Source of the DNA: an archaeon | GTDB taxonomy: Archaea; Nanobdellota; Nanobdellia; Woesearchaeales; ARS49 | Reading direction: 5' to 3' | DNA length: 12,355 nucleotides | Assembly (NCBI GenBank): GCA_016213425.1 | Contig: JACRAI010000006.1 | Span: forward strand, 1 to 12,355 | Shown here: one piece after another, positions 12,331-12,355 of the stretch | Layout of the letters: every line of letters begins with the position of its first letter | Numbering within the stretch: the stretch's first letter is position 1 | Program-made: the position numbers and the translations under genes | Notes under the pieces: model-generated | Seen by the model: the letters and a program-made list of their open reading frames with translations, nothing else | Database searches by the model: none | What the model was told of the DNA's origin: nothing

Positions 12331-12355
12331 TTCGATTGTTTAAAAAATTATCGAA
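12331..12355 (-). promoter_or_regulatory. serS promoter: TATA-like box inside an inverted repeat
   Basis: The A/T stretch TTTTTTAAAC is centred about 26 nt before the serS ATG. It is flanked by TTCGAT (12331-12336) and ATCGAA (12350-12355), a perfect 6-bp inverted repeat with 13 nt between. A repressor bound there would cover the TATA box. Confidence 0.5.

Overview
This is an AT-rich window that reads as a chromosomal segment of an archaeon, most likely a small-genome DPANN lineage of the Woesearchaeota/Pacearchaeota type. The archaeal call rests on an Orc1/Cdc6 initiator, a Hel308/Ski2-type helicase, an archaeal-type stomatin, tRNAs without an encoded CCA, and several TATA-like boxes about 26-28 nt before start codons (leaderless transcripts), alongside GGTGA-type ribosome binding sites inside operons. 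The DPANN placement is inference from gene style and compactness.

Layout. 1-403 (minus): the start of a PEBP/YbhB-like lipoprotein that runs off the left edge. 454-1868 (minus): a stomatin/SPFH gene followed 2 nt later by a hexulose-phosphate synthase-like barrel enzyme. 1955-2920 (minus): a cysteine-rich lipoprotein. 3020-3094: tRNA-Ile(GAU), preceded by heptamer repeats and followed by a structured non-coding stretch. 3303-4796 (plus): a Hel308-like helicase lacking the whole first RecA domain, overlapping an MnmD-like tRNA methyltransferase (4750-5382). That gene converges on a nucleoside deoxyribosyltransferase-like gene (5363-5860, minus). 5943-6014: tRNA-Arg(GCG). 6062-7432 (plus): a secreted CARDB-domain protein.

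7433-8090 is a long intergenic region rich in period-7 repeats and inverted repeats. It holds two very small minus-strand genes with good ribosome binding sites; the second is split between two frames across a heptamer repeat. It also holds three TCCAGTG sites, one of which resembles an archaeal origin recognition box.

8091-10995 (minus) is a tight four-gene operon transcribed in the order Orc1/Cdc6-like AAA+ ATPase, MinD/ParA-like ATPase, four-helix membrane protein with a coiled-coil head, helical soluble protein. 11058-12317 (minus) is a complete seryl-tRNA synthetase with its own promoter.

The most interesting part is the unit formed by the Cdc6-MinD-membrane operon and the repeat-rich region just beyond its end. 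One reading is an origin plus a membrane-anchored origin-positioning or segregation module; this is a hypothesis. The repeat-borne frame switch in the small acidic protein and the RecA1-less helicase are separate oddities.
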